Shown: positions 62,769-64,000 of the stretch, in pieces
How positions within the stretch are numbered: the first letter of the stretch is position 1
How the letters are laid out: each line of letters begins with the position of its first letter
NCBI RefSeq assembly: GCF_001746415.1
Contig: NZ_MEHJ01000002.1
Span: 310,001 to 374,000, forward strand
From: Streptomyces agglomeratus
Lineage (GTDB): Bacteria > Actinomycetota > Actinomycetes > Streptomycetales > Streptomycetaceae
DNA: 64,000 bases
Reading direction: 5' to 3'
The notes under the pieces: model-generated
Seen by the model: only the letters and a program-made list of their open reading frames with translations
Databases searched by the model: none
Told to the model about the DNA's origin: nothing
Position numbers and translations under genes: made by a program

Positions 62769-63330
62769 GTTGACATCCTCTCCGCCCTAAGGGGCGGAGT
62801 TTCCCGCCTGCCTGCCGGTGGTCGCCGGCTGGGGCTTCGGGTGGGTTCCTGTTTCTTCGCGCTGTGCCGGGACGGTCCCGGTCTTACCCGCGCTCCGCAG
62901 GCTGATACCGCCAGTCCGGCGGCCTGGGCGACGTTGACCGCCGCGTTGATGTCCCGGTCGAGGACCGCCCCGCAGGCTCCGCATTCCCATACGCGTATGC
63001 CGAGGGGTTTGGGTCCGTCCTTGACGCCGCATATGGAGCAGACCTGAGAGGTCGGCTCGAGGCGTCTGATGCGGTGGAAACAACGGCCGAACTTCGCGGC
63101 CTTGTATTCCAGCATCGTGCGGACACTTCTGGTCCGGCTCCTACTTCGCCGGCTCATGCGGCGGGGCGCCACTGACCGTGATCAAGCAGTACATCGACAA
63201 CCAGAAGCGGCCCATCTGACCGACACCACGAAGGCGCAGAGAACACCAGCGCTTCGCGCCTCCGCGTCAACGATGCGCTTCACCCCCATTCTGAAGGGTG
63301 AAGTACTGCGCAAGATCAGAGGCAGAACGC
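62769..63330. mobile_element. IS200/IS605 relic with tnpB tail and tnpA tail
   Basis: Right end TTGACATCCTCTCC, hairpin CTCCGCCC-TAA-GGGGCGGAG (62780-62799), tnpB C-terminus on the minus strand to about 63120, then tnpA C-terminus on the plus strand (SGHFWSGSYFAGSCGGAPLT, VIKQYIDNQKRPI, with the catalytic tyrosine), then the left-end hairpin CTTCACCCCC...GGGTGAAG (about 63279-63304). The order and ends are the same as in the relic at 56757, but a different piece of the middle is lost. Confidence 0.8.
62815..63122 (-). pseudogene. TnpB C-terminal relic
   Basis: The minus strand reads TMLEYKAAKFGRCFHRIRRL, EPTSQVCSICGVKDGPKPLG, VWECGACGAVLDRDINAAVN and VSACGARVRPGP. This is the zinc ribbon and last RuvC aspartate, close to the relic at 14014. 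The N-terminal two-thirds are gone; the frame fuses into inverted tnpA sequence at about 63120. The RNA-guided nuclease function is lost. Confidence 0.8.
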
Positions 63331-63508
63331 GTGACCTACTGTGGGCAAGCGGTCAGGTGCGGGGACGGACTCGACTATGGGCGGCGCCCCAGGCCTGACG
63401 GCATTCGCGTACCGTACCGGCCCCTGCAACGAGGCCGGTCAGGCGGCCGAGCGCCGTGCTCACATGTGGCTTGCGCCCACGCATCAAGGTCACCGCAAAG
63501 GCCTTTCT

Positions 63509-63823
63509 TCACTGGCGCTCCGATTGGTCAGGGCTACTCGAGCGTCGCTGAAACGACTGTGCACGCGGCCACGACAGCATCACCATCCGCACGATCTCTG
63601 CCATCCAGGCATCCACGCGCGGCATCCGAGCGGCGGGCTCAGATTCGCTGGTCGACCCGCCGGACTCCTCGGCCGGACCCGCCTTCGCGCCTTGGGCACT
63701 GTCCTGCGACAGCTGGGCGCACCAGGTGCAGGTGTCGTCTGTGCGCGGCGGCACGTGCAGCCAGTACGCACCCGGCAGCGGGGCTCCCTCCACCAGAGCA
63801 GGGACGTTTCCGAATGTTTCCAT
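63509..63823 (-). CDS. Possible hypothetical protein
   Basis: From ATG 63823 the frame encodes METFGNVPALVEGAPLPGAY, WLHVPPRTDDTCTWCAQLSQ, then a polar, low-complexity region. CTWC could bind metal. Frames on both strands are open here and the ribosome-binding site is weak, so the call is uncertain. Confidence 0.35.
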   Translation of the reverse strand: METFGNVPALVEGAPLPGAYWLHVPPRTDDTCTWCAQLSQDSAQGAKAGPAEESGGSTSESEPAARMPRVDAWMAEIVRMVMLSWPRAQSFQRRSSSPDQSERQ

Positions 63824-64000
63824 GCGCGACTTAACGTTTCGCCGGGGCAGCGGGTACCACCTGGCACCCGTCCGCAACCCGACCGTCACCGGCCCGTTAG
63901 CACTCCACGGATGTCGCCTGCCCGTGCTCAGCTCACCCCGGAACGGCGTTGGGCCAGTTCGCACTTGGCCGTCGCTGTCGCCGGTGCGGGTCATGCTCGG

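Overview
The window is high-GC actinobacterial DNA and almost certainly Streptomyces. GTG starts and ATGA-type gene overlaps are frequent. There are families of small Sec-exported proteins with an MRKxQ or MFTxKK start, a germacradienol-synthase-like terpene cyclase, and IS types common in Streptomyces. More than a third of the sequence is insertion elements or broken genes, so this looks like a chromosome arm or large-plasmid accessory region. No tRNA or rRNA gene was seen.

Layout. 0-8.7 kb: a frameshifted gene at the left edge, an IS110 element, a small conserved protein, an IS256 scrap, an acetyltransferase pseudogene and an ISL3 element. 8.7-11.6 kb: a terpene synthase bracketed by oppositely oriented Tn3-type transposase fragments next to a broken serine recombinase. 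11.6-16.5 kb: an IS3 element, then a TnpB relic split by an IS701-like element that has perfect inverted repeats, a CTAA duplication and passenger gene remnants. 16.6-18.7 kb: four small secreted proteins, one with seven 36-bp coding repeats. 19.5-25.3 kb: an unrecognised gene coupled to a cut-down type I-E cas operon (cas8e-cas11 fusion, cas7, cas5, cas6e) that ends in a tiny CRISPR array. No cas3, cas1 or cas2 is in the window.

25.5-27.5 kb: a YheO-type regulator and a broken threonine-synthase-like gene. 29.0-39.2 kb: the most novel part, a compact biosynthetic locus. A divergent tyrosyl-tRNA synthetase paralogue has both ATP-site signatures altered. Opposite it lie a 78-residue precursor-like peptide, an ArnA-type nucleotide-sugar decarboxylase, a DegT aminotransferase, a TauD-like oxygenase, a HAD phosphatase, an M3 oligopeptidase, a radical SAM/SPASM maturase and a luciferase-like flavin monooxygenase. 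Most are joined by 4-bp stop/start overlaps. The simplest reading is a ribosomally made peptide modified by a radical SAM enzyme and trimmed by the M3 peptidase. The odd synthetase would be either a resistance target or a tyrosine-activating enzyme.

39.8-56.8 kb: small secreted proteins, a PD-(D/E)xK-like protein, an IS481 element, a NUDIX enzyme, a TPR gene cut by a second IS3 copy, a PGRS-like glycine-rich secreted protein, an ISAs1 element with a partial inverted copy, a lipoprotein, and paralogues of the 2.8 kb protein. 56.8-64 kb: two IS200/IS605 relics that keep end hairpins but have lost the middle, a cold-shock protein, several small hypotheticals and an IS5 relic.
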